The translations under genes were made by a program, and so were the position numbers. Below the pieces are notes generated by a model. That model did no database searches. It saw nothing but the letters and a program-made list of their open reading frames with translations, and was not told the DNA's origin. From JAXJSP01 sp036310005 (GTDB taxonomy: Bacteria; Bacillota; Clostridia; Oscillospirales; Acutalibacteraceae), in NCBI GenBank assembly GCA_036310005.1, contig JAXJSP010000041.1, positions 1 through 36,588 on the forward strand: DNA of 36,588 bases, read 5' to 3'. This document shows, piece by piece, positions 7,914 to 15,163 of the stretch. Every line of letters begins with the position of its first letter. Position 1 is the stretch's first letter.

Positions 7914-9359
7914 TTATTCAGCGGCTTGTTCGGTATCTTCGTTTTCCTTTTTATTTTTGCCGATTGAAAGCAAGAGATTTAATACAATACCGAAGATAGC
8001 AGCGCCGGCAATACAAGGAACATTCATTCCGAAAAGCGGGATGTTGCCGCCGAAAGCGTACTGTCCGCCGATACCGATTACCATTACAGAAGCGATAACC
8101 GCAATATTTTTAGAGTCGAACATGTCAACTTTCTTGTCTATCATAATTGCAATACCTTGTGCCGCAATAGCACCGAAAAGGTAAATTTCAAGACCGCCGA
8201 TAACTGAAAGCGGAATACCGTAAATTACCTTAATAAGCGGTGTAAAGCAAGAAACAATCATCGCAATTATTGCAGCAGCGATAAGTACGGGAACAGAGAA
8301 AACTTTTGTAATAGCCATTGTGCTGATGTTTTCACCGTAATTAGTACCGGCAGGACCGCCGACAAAACCGGAAATCATATCGCAGATACCGTCACCGATA
8401 AGGTTTTTGTGTAAGAGTGATGAAATACCGTATTCTTTTTTGCCTTTTTTCTTTGCAACATCATTTACATAAATGTCAAGCTGATAAATATGAGCAGTTG
8501 ACTCGGGGATGGTAGCAATAGCAATAGGCATAATTGCAACTAAAGCTGCAACAGAGAATTTAGGAAGTGTGAATGCCGGAAGCGCAAAAATCGAACCGTC
8601 GCCTAACTTCCATATAGAAGCAGAAAGAGCATCCTCAGGTACTGCACGGAACAAATTAATACCGCCGGCAAAGTATACAACAGCAGCAACAGCACAACCT
8701 GTCAATGCACCGAGTAAAAGCGGCAACTGGCCGAGCAGTCCTTTTAAATAACGCGAGTAAATAACGGTAGAAACAAGTGTAACCAAAGCCACAACAATCC
8801 ACCAAACCTGTTCGGTTGAGTGTGCAGAGGCACCCTCGTCAAGTTTAGGTATAGCATCACCTAACGCGTTGCCGGCAAGTGTTAAACCGATAATCATGGC
8901 AACAGAGCCTGTGATACTTGCAGGCAGTAACTTTTCAACAGCCTTAGAGCCCGCAAACTTAACAATAAGTCCGGCAGCGATTGAAACAAAACCTGACATG
9001 ATAATACCAAACTGTGCCTGAGAAATAAGTTCGGCAGGTAAAATGCCGGTAGCCTCAAAAGCAGCAATCTGGTCAGCGGTTCCTTCTGCTGCAACCATGC
9101 TTGAAATAGCAGTTAAATAAGCAAAACTTGAACCGTAGTAAAGCGGAATCTTCTTACCTGTAATAAGAATAAAACAAAGTGTTGCAAGACCGCTTGCAAA
9201 GATAGTGGTCGATACCTGAAAACCTGTAATGAGCGCTACTGTAATGGTAGCAGGGAACATTACAATTACTTGCTGAATTGCATAAAGCAGTAATTTGTAA
9301 AAAGAAGGTCTCTCATCCGGCAGGTATCCGACAGGGGTAGATACATTCTTAGTTTTCAT
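7914..9359 (-). CDS. uraA: NCS2-family uracil/xanthine permease
   Basis: A 481-residue polytopic transporter of the nucleobase:cation symporter-2 family, with about 14 hydrophobic segments. Two substrate-site motifs are recognisable: IATIPESTAHIYQLDIY, with the Glu that in E. coli UraA contacts the base (E241 position), and GGPAGTNYGENISTMAIT, with the second conserved Glu (E290 position). The NYGEN form is the uracil-type rather than the xanthine-type motif. The N-terminus DERPSFYKLLLYAIQQVIVMF is typical. It imports a nucleobase by cation symport across the cytoplasmic membrane. The ATG follows AAGGAGAA. No other pyrimidine gene is adjacent. Specificity is inferred from motifs only. Confidence 0.88.
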   Translation of the reverse strand: MKTKNVSTPVGYLPDERPSFYKLLLYAIQQVIVMFPATITVALITGFQVSTTIFASGLATLCFILITGKKIPLYYGSSFAYLTAISSMVAAEGTADQIAAFEATGILPAELISQAQFGIIMSGFVSIAAGLIVKFAGSKAVEKLLPASITGSVAMIIGLTLAGNALGDAIPKLDEGASAHSTEQVWWIVVALVTLVSTVIYSRYLKGLLGQLPLLLGALTGCAVAAVVYFAGGINLFRAVPEDALSASIWKLGDGSIFALPAFTLPKFSVAALVAIMPIAIATIPESTAHIYQLDIYVNDVAKKKGKKEYGISSLLHKNLIGDGICDMISGFVGGPAGTNYGENISTMAITKVFSVPVLIAAAIIAMIVSCFTPLIKVIYGIPLSVIGGLEIYLFGAIAAQGIAIMIDKKVDMFDSKNIAVIASVMVIGIGGQYAFGGNIPLFGMNVPCIAGAAIFGIVLNLLLSIGKNKKENEDTEQAAE

Positions 9360-9485
9360 TTTACTATTCTCCTTATTTTATTTTCGTGTGTTTTAAACAT
9401 CATTTAATATTATAAACTGCTCTTAATTATAAAACAAGTTACATCTTTGCAACATAATTAATAAGATAAAATACAAAGCGCCTGA

Positions 9486-10007
9486 TTAATTCGGTTTTGC
9501 ATATCTTTGAGCGCTTTTAAGCACCGAAATAATCGGGCAAATAAGTATTCCGCCAAAAAAATTACCGACCGCATGCACAACATCATACGAAAAGCCCGCT
9601 ATTATCCACGCAATCATCCCTTTAAAATCTAAACCGAATAACAACGCTTGCGCGGGCGCATATAAAGTCCCGTATAACAACCCGTGCAAAGCACAAATTA
9701 CCATGTATATTACAGGCCTTATCTTCTTATTTAACTTTTTGTCGGGAATAAGCATTGTAACTGCCCAAAGCACCGTCCATATATAAAGATAAGGTATCCA
9801 CCAGGTCGCAAAACCGTTTAACAGCCCCGTAATTAATACAAATATATAAATAGGATACAGCGCTTTTAATCTGTAAACGACCGTAATTGCAATTGTAAAC
9901 ACACCTATTAAATGAATGTTCGGCAGAAATTCCATAAGAAATTTAGAAATATACATCAATGCCCCGAGCATCGAAAATACCGCTAAATCTTTAATTGATA
10001 CTTTCAC
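9486..10007 (-). CDS. ECF transporter S component (predicted cobalamin-related substrate)
   Basis: A 173-residue membrane protein with about six helices, the size of an ECF substrate-binding subunit. It has the helix-1 hallmark of S components, a small-residue motif (SMLGALMYISKFLMEFLPN), and IIAGFSYDVVHAVGNFFGGI near the end. S components work with a shared energizing module (EcfA/A'/T) encoded elsewhere. It starts 2 nt after the stop of the DUF4430 lipoprotein gene, and both lie behind a cobalamin riboswitch, so cobalamin or a related corrinoid is the most likely substrate (inference from regulation). The ATG follows AGAATAAAAGTGA, a weak ribosome binding site, suggesting translational coupling. 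Confidence 0.8.
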   Translation of the reverse strand: MKVSIKDLAVFSMLGALMYISKFLMEFLPNIHLIGVFTIAITVVYRLKALYPIYIFVLITGLLNGFATWWIPYLYIWTVLWAVTMLIPDKKLNKKIRPVIYMVICALHGLLYGTLYAPAQALLFGLDFKGMIAWIIAGFSYDVVHAVGNFFGGILICPIISVLKSAQRYAKPN

Positions 10008-10009
10008 TT

Positions 10010-10462
10010 TTATTCTGCTTTAAAAGAATATGTCTTGCCGCTTTCGATTTCGGTACTGTCAACGCCTGTCGAGGCATATTCGTCACCGATATAAAAAGCC
10101 CAGTATTTTCCGTCTTTGTCATAGTCGCAGGTAATACCGTTTACGGTTTTTACATATAAACCGAATTCGCTCTCATCACCGGCAATAAGACCTGCTTCCT
10201 CTAAAGCGTCACCGACGGTAGTTTTGTCTGTGTATACAATAAATGTACTCACATTTTTGTCAGCATCAACAACCTCAAAGTTAAATGAAGTTTTACCCTC
10301 ACCGACTTGCTCTGCTTCGTTTTGAGTAGATACTGTTGCCGAAGATACATCATCGGCGTTGTTTTTTGTGTCACTGCAACCGATTGTAAAAAGTGCTGTT
10401 ACCGCAATAAGCACCGCACAAACGATGAGTGACAAGTGTTTAAACAGACTTGTCTTTTTCAT
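10010..10462 (-). CDS. DUF4430-domain lipoprotein under cobalamin riboswitch control
   Basis: A 150-residue exported lipoprotein. It has a basic N-terminus (MKKTSLFKH), a hydrophobic core and the lipobox-like TIGC, with Cys29 as the lipidation site. A short Ser/Asn/Glu-rich linker follows, then a DUF4430 domain at about residues 62-150 (VGDALEEAGL, YWAFYIGDEYASTGVDSTEI). DUF4430 is related to the C-terminal beta domain of the animal cobalamin carriers transcobalamin and intrinsic factor. Being first in a B12-riboswitch operon with an ECF S component, it probably captures cobalamin or a precursor at the outer face of the membrane and hands it to the S component (inference). The ATG follows AAGGAGAA. 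Confidence 0.85.
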   Translation of the reverse strand: MKKTSLFKHLSLIVCAVLIAVTALFTIGCSDTKNNADDVSSATVSTQNEAEQVGEGKTSFNFEVVDADKNVSTFIVYTDKTTVGDALEEAGLIAGDESEFGLYVKTVNGITCDYDKDGKYWAFYIGDEYASTGVDSTEIESGKTYSFKAE

Positions 10463-10539
10463 AGTTTGTATTCTCCTTAAATTTTATTATTTTACCTCTT
10501 AAAAAACTTGGCACTCGCAGTTTGTACAAAGAGGATTTT

Positions 10540-10706
10540 GCTTAAAAAATATTCCGACTGCTTGCATATTTATCTTCGCCTTCTCAAAGTAAAAAAAACT
10601 TCAATGGCTTGTCCTCAGTTTGCGGTATTCTGAGCAGAAAATAAACTCGAATTTGCAATCACGGCGACGGGCTCGTACAGGAGTTGCACCTGTTTCCTTT
10701 TTAAGC
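10540..10706 (-). promoter_or_regulatory. Cobalamin (AdoCbl-type) riboswitch
   Basis: Read on the minus strand, the leader holds the core of the cobalamin riboswitch in order: GGAAACAGGTGCAACTCC, then CGAGCCCGTCGCCGTGA, a variable arm, GCCATTG, GAGAAGGCG, and GCAAGCAGTCGGAATA. The ends pair as P1 (10698-10706 with 10540-10548). Downstream, CCTCTT and AAGAGG flank a possible regulatory hairpin before the start codon (10490-10535), where the kissing-loop switch would act. Cobalamin should lower expression of the lipoprotein/ECF operon. This feature fills most of the 387-nt gap between 10463 and 10849. Confidence 0.9.
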
Positions 10707-10712
10707 AACTAA

Positions 10713-10741
10713 ATTATATAATAATGTAATAGTCAAGTCAA
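10713..10741 (-). promoter_or_regulatory. Strong sigma-A promoter of the cobalamin riboswitch operon
   Basis: On the minus strand, TTGACT (10736-10741) is followed after 17 nt by a perfect TATAAT (10713-10718). The start site would fall near 10706, exactly at the first base of the riboswitch P1 stem, which supports both calls. Confidence 0.8.
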
Positions 10742-10759
10742 TAAAATGATCGCTCGTTC

Positions 10760-10788
10760 TTTACAAATTTAAAAATGTGTGTTAGTAT
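10760..10788 (+). promoter_or_regulatory. Candidate promoter for metY-metA
   Basis: TTTACA (10760-10765), 17-nt spacer, TAGTAT (10783-10788). The match is modest. The resulting leader of ~55 nt is too short for a SAM riboswitch or Met T-box, and neither motif is visible. Confidence 0.35.
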
Positions 10789-10849
10789 ATACAGTAATAT
10801 GCTTTAATTAAATAATGACAGATCCTGAGTCGTTTTTTGGGAGGATAAA

Positions 10850-12133
10850 ATGAGCAATTACAGAATAGAAACAAAATGTGTTCAGGCAGGCTATACACCC
10901 GGCAACGGAGAGCCGCGTGAAATTCCGATTATTCAAAGTACAACCTTTAAATATGCCACAAGCGAAGCGATGGCAAAGTTGTTTGATTTAGAGGCAGAAG
11001 GCTATTTTTATACAAGACTTCAAAACCCTACAAATGACAGCGTGGCAAAGAAAATCTGCGAGTTAGAAGGCGGTACTGCCGCTATGCTTACCTCGTCGGG
11101 ACAGGCAGCATCTTTTTATTCGGTTTTTAACATCGCATCGTGCGGTGACCACGTAGTATGTTCATCCACAATTTACGGAGGTACATACAATCTTTTTGCG
11201 GTTACTATGAAAAGGATGGGCATAGAGTTTACTTTTGTAAACCCGTACTGCTCCGATGAAGAACTCGAAAACGCTTTCAGACCTAATACAAAAGCGGTTT
11301 TCGGTGAAACGATTTCCAATCCGTCGCTTGATGTTCTGGATATTGAACGCTTTGCAAATGCCGCGCACGCGCACGGTGTTCCGCTTATTATCGACAATAC
11401 TTTTGCAACACCTGTAAACTGCAGACCGCTTGAATTCGGCGCAGACATTGTTACACATTCAACAACAAAATATATGGACGGACACGGTGCCGCTGTAGGC
11501 GGATGTATTGTTGATTCGGGTAAATTCGACTGGACAAAATATCCCGAAAAATTTGCAGGACTTTGCACACCCGATGAGTCATATCACGGTGTAACATACA
11601 CAGAGCGCTTCGGACTTGAGGGCGCGTATATTACAAAGGCGACCGCACAACTTATGCGTGACTTCGGTTCAATTCAGGCACCGCAGAATGCTTTTATTTT
11701 AAATCTCGGACTTGAAAGTCTGCATGTAAGAATGAAAAGACATTGTGAAAACGGTCTGGCAGTTGCTCATTTTCTTGAAAATGACGACAGAATTTCGTGG
11801 GTAAAATATCCGGGACTTGAAAGCAGCGAGCAAAAATATTTAGTGGATAAATATCTGCCCGACGGTACTTGCGGTGTTGTAAGTTTCGGTGTAAAAGGCG
11901 GCAGAAACGCTGCTCAGAACTTTATGAAAAACTTAAAACTTGCAGCGATTGAAACACATGTAGCAGACGCAAGGTCATGCTGCTTGCATCCGGCAAGCGC
12001 TACACATCGCCAGATGAATGATGAAGAACTTATTGCAGCAGGAATTTCACCTGATTTGATTCGTTTTTCCTGCGGCCTTGAAAACAGCGAAGACTTGATT
12101 GACGATATTAAACAGGCTCTTGATAATATTTAA
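10850..12133 (+). CDS. metY: O-acetylhomoserine sulfhydrylase (PLP-dependent)
   Basis: A 427-residue Cys/Met-metabolism PLP enzyme. It converts O-acetyl-L-homoserine and sulfide to L-homocysteine and acetate in the cytosol. Seen: YTRLQNPTNDSVAKKICELEGG (PLP-phosphate contacts from the neighbouring subunit), TSSGQAA, the Asp of IIDNTFATP, and the Schiff-base lysine K207 in HSTTKYMDGHG. Length and the ~50-residue insert after the lysine (GKFDWTKYPEKF region) are typical of MetY rather than MetB/MetC. The ATG follows GGGAGGAT. It is 17 nt from metA, whose acetyl-CoA-type active site makes the matching substrate. Confidence 0.95.
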   Translation: MSNYRIETKCVQAGYTPGNGEPREIPIIQSTTFKYATSEAMAKLFDLEAEGYFYTRLQNPTNDSVAKKICELEGGTAAMLTSSGQAASFYSVFNIASCGDHVVCSSTIYGGTYNLFAVTMKRMGIEFTFVNPYCSDEELENAFRPNTKAVFGETISNPSLDVLDIERFANAAHAHGVPLIIDNTFATPVNCRPLEFGADIVTHSTTKYMDGHGAAVGGCIVDSGKFDWTKYPEKFAGLCTPDESYHGVTYTERFGLEGAYITKATAQLMRDFGSIQAPQNAFILNLGLESLHVRMKRHCENGLAVAHFLENDDRISWVKYPGLESSEQKYLVDKYLPDGTCGVVSFGVKGGRNAAQNFMKNLKLAAIETHVADARSCCLHPASATHRQMNDEELIAAGISPDLIRFSCGLENSEDLIDDIKQALDNI

Positions 12134-12150
12134 TTTCGGGACGGATATAT

Positions 12151-13077
12151 ATGCCTATTAAAATACCAAACGACCTACCGGCAACAAAAACACTCAACAA
12201 CGAAAATATATTTGTTATGAACGAATTGAGGGCTGTGTCGCAAGACATCCGCCCGCTTAAAATTCTGTTGCTGAATTTAATGCCCAATAAGATTGAAACC
12301 GAAACACAACTCTCCCGTTTGCTCGGCAATTCGCCTTTACAGGTAGATTTGACATTGATTCATACAAGTTCGCACGAATCAAAAAACACATCAAGAGAAC
12401 ATCTGATTGCTTTTTATTCAACTTTTGAGCAAGTAAAAGAGCAGTATTTTGACGGCTTTGTTATAACAGGCGCACCCGTTGAGCAAATGGAGTTTGAGCA
12501 GGTTGAATATTGGCGGGAATTAACCGAGATTATGGAATGGAGCAAAACCCACGTCCACAGTACATTCCATATCTGCTGGGGCGCTCAGGCGGGGCTTTAT
12601 TATCATTTCGGCATTAAAAAAAGACCGCTTGAAGAAAAACTTTTCGGCATATTCGAACATACGGTAGATTATAAAAAATCTATACTTTTCAGAGGCTTTG
12701 ACGATGTGTTTTATGTTCCTCATTCAAGGCATACAACCGTTTTGAGAGAAGATATACAAGCGCATCCCGAAATAAAGATTCTGGCATCAAGTAAAAAGGC
12801 GGGAGTCTTTGCCGCATCTACTAAAAACGGACGCCAGATTTTCATAACGGGACATCCCGAATACGACCCCTATACTCTTAAAAATGAGTATTTTCGCGAT
12901 TTGAATTTGGCCAAGCCTATAAAAATACCTGAAAATTATTTTATAGATGACAACCCGAATAACGAGCCCAAAGTCATTTGGAGAAGTTATGCAAATTTAC
13001 TGTATTCAAATTGGCTTAATTATTTTGTATATCAGACAACTCCGTATGACCTCGACAAAATAAAAACAGAAAATTAA
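12151..13077 (+). CDS. metA: Homoserine O-acetyltransferase, MetA family
   Basis: A 308-residue MetA-fold acyltransferase. The catalytic residues are in place: Cys142 (HICWGAQAG), His235 and Glu237 (GHPEYDP). Residue 111 is Glu (GAPVEQMEF). In this family Glu111 selects acetyl-CoA while Gly selects succinyl-CoA, as shown for Bacillus MetA versus E. coli MetA, so the product is predicted to be O-acetylhomoserine despite the family's common succinyltransferase label. This agrees with the adjacent metY. The ribosome binding site is weak (GGGACGGA at 12138-12145). The met operon ends with the hairpin at 13091-13142. Confidence 0.95.
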   Translation: MPIKIPNDLPATKTLNNENIFVMNELRAVSQDIRPLKILLLNLMPNKIETETQLSRLLGNSPLQVDLTLIHTSSHESKNTSREHLIAFYSTFEQVKEQYFDGFVITGAPVEQMEFEQVEYWRELTEIMEWSKTHVHSTFHICWGAQAGLYYHFGIKKRPLEEKLFGIFEHTVDYKKSILFRGFDDVFYVPHSRHTTVLREDIQAHPEIKILASSKKAGVFAASTKNGRQIFITGHPEYDPYTLKNEYFRDLNLAKPIKIPENYFIDDNPNNEPKVIWRSYANLLYSNWLNYFVYQTTPYDLDKIKTEN

Positions 13078-13090
13078 TATTTATAAACAT

Positions 13091-13142
13091 AAAAACCTCC
13101 TGTTGTTTTATATCGTTAGGTAAAATTTACAGGTAGGTTTTT
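13091..13142 (+). terminator. Probable terminator of metY-metA
   Basis: AAAAACCTCCTGT (13091-13103) pairs with ACAGGTAGGTTTTT (13129-13142) with one bulge across a ~25-nt loop, ending in a T-rich tract. Confidence 0.6.
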
Positions 13143-13156
13143 GTTTATATTGTTAA

Positions 13157-13185
13157 TTGATTAAAAAAAGGGTATAAAGTATAAT
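13157..13185 (+). promoter_or_regulatory. Sigma-A promoter of the MoxR/DUF58/transglutaminase operon
   Basis: TTGATT (13157-13162), 17-nt spacer, perfect TATAAT (13180-13185). The predicted start near 13192 lies downstream of the in-frame ATG at 13187, which therefore cannot be the translation start of the next gene. Confidence 0.75.
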
Positions 13186-13216
13186 AATGTTAGTTTGTTT
13201 AAAAGGCGGGATATGT

Positions 13217-14146
13217 TTGATTAATAAAATAGTCGAAAACATTGAAAAAGTAATAATCGGAAAAAGAGAGCAAATTCTTCTTGTAATTAATTCTTTGATT
13301 TCATCAGGACACATTTTAATTGAAGATGTGCCGGGAGTCGGTAAAACAAGACTTGTTACAGCGCTTGCAAAAAGCGTAAACGCGAGTTGCAAAAGAATAC
13401 AGTTTACAGCCGATGTTTTACCGAGTGATATTACAGGATTTAGCGTATATAATCAGAAAAGCGGCGAGTTTGAATTTAAACAGGGCGCAGTAATGAGTCA
13501 GTTCGTGCTTGCCGATGAAATAAACAGAGCATCACCGAAAACTCAAGCGGCTTTGCTTGAGGTTATGGAAGAAAGAACGGTAACGGTAGACGGTACAACC
13601 TATAAAGTGCCCGCGCCTTTTATGGTAATGGCAACCCAGAATCCCGTTGAATTTTCAGGCACATTTCCGCTGCCGGAAGCACAACTTGACCGATTCTTCA
13701 TTAAAATCTCAATAGGCTATCCGAGTAAAGAGGACGAGCTTAGAATTATTGGTATGCACAAAGCAGGCGATCCGATTAATGATTTAAAAGCGGTCGCTTC
13801 GGTTGATGATATCTTTAAAATGCAAGAAGAAGTCAAAAAAGTTTATGTAAAAGAAAATGTTGCAAAATATATTGTCAACATAGTCGGCAAAACAAGAAAT
13901 TACGAGGGCGTTGAAATGGGCGCAAGTCCGCGCGCTTCATTTTATTTATTAAGAGGCGCACAGGCAAACGCCTATATCAATAACAGAGATTATGTAATTC
14001 CCGACGATGTTATATATATGTCGGACTATGTTTTGTCACACAGAATTGTTTTAAGCGATAAACTTAAATTTGAGGGCGTCACTTCAAAACAAATTATAGA
14101 AGATATTTTATCAAAAGAAAAAGTGCCTAAGGACGAAAATGATTAA
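13217..14146 (+). CDS. MoxR-family AAA+ ATPase
   Basis: A ~309-residue AAA+ ATPase of the MoxR type. Walker A is DVPGVGKTRL, Walker B and following are FVLADEINRASPKTQAALLE, and sensor 1 is ATQNPVEFSGTF; PLPEAQLDRFF is a MoxR signature. MoxR ATPases act as chaperone-like partners of DUF58/VWA proteins. I choose the TTG at 13217 because AGGCGGG (13204-13210) is 6 nt upstream. The longer form from ATG 13187 lacks a ribosome binding site and would begin before the predicted transcript start. It overlaps the DUF58 gene by 8 nt. The three-gene set MoxR-DUF58-transglutaminase is a common but poorly understood bacterial cassette. Confidence 0.9.
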   Translation: MINKIVENIEKVIIGKREQILLVINSLISSGHILIEDVPGVGKTRLVTALAKSVNASCKRIQFTADVLPSDITGFSVYNQKSGEFEFKQGAVMSQFVLADEINRASPKTQAALLEVMEERTVTVDGTTYKVPAPFMVMATQNPVEFSGTFPLPEAQLDRFFIKISIGYPSKEDELRIIGMHKAGDPINDLKAVASVDDIFKMQEEVKKVYVKENVAKYIVNIVGKTRNYEGVEMGASPRASFYLLRGAQANAYINNRDYVIPDDVIYMSDYVLSHRIVLSDKLKFEGVTSKQIIEDILSKEKVPKDEND

Positions 14147-15140
14147 AGCAAGAATTTATTATATTGTCATACTTTTGACAAGTATATTTTTGTCAACCGT
14201 TGTTAAGCATAAGGCGATGACAATGCTTGTCCTGATTTTAACAGCAGTGCCGATAGTATCGTTTATACTTTTTACAGGTGCGGTTTTAAGTTTAAAAACA
14301 GATATTAAAAGCAGTAAAACAAAAATCAAACGAAACAAGACTGTGCAGGTGAATGTTACTGCACGGTGCGGTTTTTTTCTCAGTTTTGCGTATGCTCATT
14401 TTGTAAAAAACGATAAAACAACACTTGTGATGTGCCTTCCGTTTTCATTCGTACAGAAAGCAAAATACACCCTTAAATGTAATCAAATCGGCGTTAAGAA
14501 TATAAGCGCCGATTATATAAAAATGTATGACTTATCGGGACTTTTTTGCTTTAAAAAGAAAATTAAAAAACAAGGCGTTGAAGTCTATCCTAATTTATTA
14601 AAAGTTGAAAATACACTTTTTTCAAATTCAGGTATTGACTCTAAAAATGTCGGCAAAGGCAGTACAAAACAGGATAATCTGTCTGTATCTTATATAAGAG
14701 AATATACTCAAAACGATACTATGCGCAGCGTACATTGGAAACTGTCAAGCAAAGTAAACAAACTGATGGCAAAAAATTATGAAAATATTTTACAACTGTA
14801 TTCAACCGTAATTGCCGATGTCAGCGATGAAAAAGTGAGAGATTTAATAATCGAAACCGCTGTGAGCATCGTAAATAGCAGCGTTAAAAACAATTTATCA
14901 TCAAGAATAATTTTTGCCGATTCGGACTGTATCGTAACAGATACAAATTCATTTGCAGAACTTTTAAGCAAAACAGTAAATACCGATTATACAAAGCAGT
15001 ACGATTTTGACAGCATTGTCGGGAAATACTTTGCCTTGCAGGGTACAAAAACCAATGTAACGGTTATTGCGGGCAAAAACACAGACACTAAACCGCTTTC
15101 AAGGTATTCTGAATTTGTTAATTTGATGATTGTAGATTAA
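14139..15140 (+). CDS. DUF58 domain-containing protein
   Basis: A 333-residue protein with two hydrophobic helices at the N-terminus (about residues 4-48), then a soluble domain. The DUF58 hallmark is at about residues 185-210: SYIREYTQNDTMRSVHWKLS then LMAKNYE, matching the family pattern REY..GD..R.IHW..sar....L..k.fe. DUF58 proteins are partners of MoxR ATPases. The gene overlaps moxR by 8 nt and precedes the transglutaminase by 23 nt. The exact function is unknown. Confidence 0.88.
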   Translation: MIKARIYYIVILLTSIFLSTVVKHKAMTMLVLILTAVPIVSFILFTGAVLSLKTDIKSSKTKIKRNKTVQVNVTARCGFFLSFAYAHFVKNDKTTLVMCLPFSFVQKAKYTLKCNQIGVKNISADYIKMYDLSGLFCFKKKIKKQGVEVYPNLLKVENTLFSNSGIDSKNVGKGSTKQDNLSVSYIREYTQNDTMRSVHWKLSSKVNKLMAKNYENILQLYSTVIADVSDEKVRDLIIETAVSIVNSSVKNNLSSRIIFADSDCIVTDTNSFAELLSKTVNTDYTKQYDFDSIVGKYFALQGTKTNVTVIAGKNTDTKPLSRYSEFVNLMIVD

Positions 15141-15163
15141 AAGATAAGGAGAAAAAAGCATAA

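Noticed and set aside
9426..9452. TTGCAA ... TATAAT pair upstream of the permease gene
   Set aside because: The spacer is only 15 nt, and a second TATAAT nearby gives an equally weak alternative, so no promoter is called.
10789..10849. SAM riboswitch or Met T-box upstream of metY
   Set aside because: The leader is only about 55-60 nt and shows neither S-box core nor T-box motif.
13187..13216. N-terminal extension of the MoxR gene from the ATG at 13187
   Set aside because: It lacks a ribosome binding site and lies upstream of the predicted transcription start; the TTG at 13217 fits both.
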